In this document: one piece after another, positions 5,283-5,849 of the stretch
Numbering within the stretch: position 1 is the stretch's first letter
How the letters are laid out: every line of letters starts with the position of its first letter
NCBI GenBank assembly: GCA_021734725.1
Contig: JAIPIM010000264.1
Coordinates: 1 to 5,849 of the forward strand
DNA from: Minisyncoccota bacterium
Lineage (GTDB): Bacteria > Verrucomicrobiota > Lentisphaeria > Oligosphaerales > MVZH01
Direction: 5' to 3'
Length of the DNA stretch: 5,849 bases
Program-made: the position numbers and the translations under genes
Notes under the pieces: generated by a model
Databases searched by the model: none
Told to the model about the DNA's origin: nothing
What the model saw: only the letters and a program-made list of their open reading frames with translations

Positions 5283-5849
5283 ATGGTGCGGTCTCGACCA
5301 CATATATTGATTGTCGGCGCAAATCCCGCGTGGCAAGTGACTCTGCATTTCGAGACGCTCTGCTTTGGGGAAGTCAATCGCGCGTACAGTGTCGCCGGCG
5401 TGACTGGCGGTAAAGGGGTTAATGCCGCCACTGCCCTGAAACAACTTGGCACCGACTGCACGGTCCTCCAGTTCGCGGGGGGGGACACGGGAGAACGAGT
5501 GTGCAGTGATCTGCACGCACGGGAAATCGCCCACCAAACCGTGACTACTCACAGCACTACACGCACCTGCACGACGCTGCTCTCTGACGACTCCGGTGAA
5601 ATGACTGAATTAATCGAACCTTCGAACTCGGTGAACCAAGAGGAAGAAGACGCATTCCAACAGTATTTTCGAGAGCTTGTTCAAGACATCGACGGTGTTG
5701 CTATCTGCGGCACCCACCCACCGGGAGTGCACGACGATTTCTACAGTTCCCTCATTTACACGGCGAAAGACCGCGCATTCATTGTCCTGGACACGTACAA
5801 GAATGCCAAAGCTGCTTTTGCCGCGGGTGCGCATATGTTGAAAATCAAC
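5283..5849 (+). CDS. PfkB-family hexose kinase, 1-phosphofructokinase type (3' end outside window)
   Basis: The frame from ATG 5283 stays open through the last base, giving 189 residues, about 60 percent of a normal PfkB kinase of about 310. Members phosphorylate sugars or sugar phosphates with ATP in the cytoplasm (fructose 1-phosphate, tagatose 6-phosphate and others). Visible marks: HILIVGANPAWQ (7-18), the N-terminal strand typical of the FruK/LacC branch; GEVNRAYSVAGVTGGKGVNAATALKQLG (29-56) with PfkB signature 1, G-G-K-G-x-N; TELIEPSNSVN (114-124), the family's usual T-E-x-x-E-P; VAICGTHPPGV (143-153), corresponding to the G-S-x-P-P-G strand; and a terminal LKIN matching the K-x-N segment. 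The ATP-site G-A-G-D motif and catalytic Asp lie beyond the window. The usual NPAxD reads NPAWQ here, so Gln18 takes the place of the substrate-binding Asp. A G8 tract at 5477-5484 encodes part of AGGD. It diverges from the Hpt-like operon. Substrate cannot be named. Confidence 0.88.
   Translation, partial: MVRSRPHILIVGANPAWQVTLHFETLCFGEVNRAYSVAGVTGGKGVNAATALKQLGTDCTVLQFAGGDTGERVCSDLHAREIAHQTVTTHSTTRTCTTLLSDDSGEMTELIEPSNSVNQEEEDAFQQYFRELVQDIDGVAICGTHPPGVHDDFYSSLIYTAKDRAFIVLDTYKNAKAAFAAGAHMLKIN

Overview
The window is a 5.85-kb chromosomal stretch of a Gram-negative bacterium. The main clue is a stand-alone heptose-1-phosphate adenylyltransferase, which makes the ADP-heptose used for lipopolysaccharide core. 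A dGTPase of the HD family, a GH20-like glycosidase-fold protein and a 1-phosphofructokinase-type PfkB sugar kinase would suit a polysaccharide-degrading member of the Planctomycetota-Verrucomicrobiota-Lentisphaerota/Kiritimatiellota group. That placement is inferred from gene flavour only. I see no mobile element, CRISPR array, tRNA or rRNA.

Layout: (1) 2-451, plus strand, the C-terminal end of a protein with a long lysine/alanine/threonine-rich tail. (2) 620-1753, plus strand, a dNTP triphosphohydrolase of the dGTPase family. (3) 1754-2011, a gap holding a near-consensus sigma-70 promoter and a leader of about 129 nt with several competing inverted repeats. (4) 2012-4054, plus strand, a 680-residue protein with a GH20-type N-terminal domain and a GH20-like barrel that lacks the usual Asp-Glu catalytic pair. 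(5) 4073-5124, minus strand, a compact operon read right to left: a degenerate histidine-phosphotransfer (Hpt)-like protein, RfaE2, and possibly a 64-residue cysteine-containing protein, driven by a TTGACA/TATTTT promoter at 5168-5197. (6) 5283-5849, plus strand, divergent from that operon, the N-terminal half of a PfkB hexose kinase that runs off the window, preceded by a strong ribosome binding site and a 13-bp palindrome.

How the genes relate: nucleotide pool control (dGTPase), amino-sugar/glycan processing (GH20-like), ADP-heptose synthesis (RfaE2) and sugar phosphorylation (PfkB) are separate functions. Only the Hpt-like protein and RfaE2 look truly coupled, because the RfaE2 ribosome binding site overlaps the Hpt-like stop codon. 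The items most worth a second look are the pseudo-Hpt domain with Gln where the phospho-histidine should be, the altered active site of the GH20-like protein, and the small ORF that fills the convergent gap.
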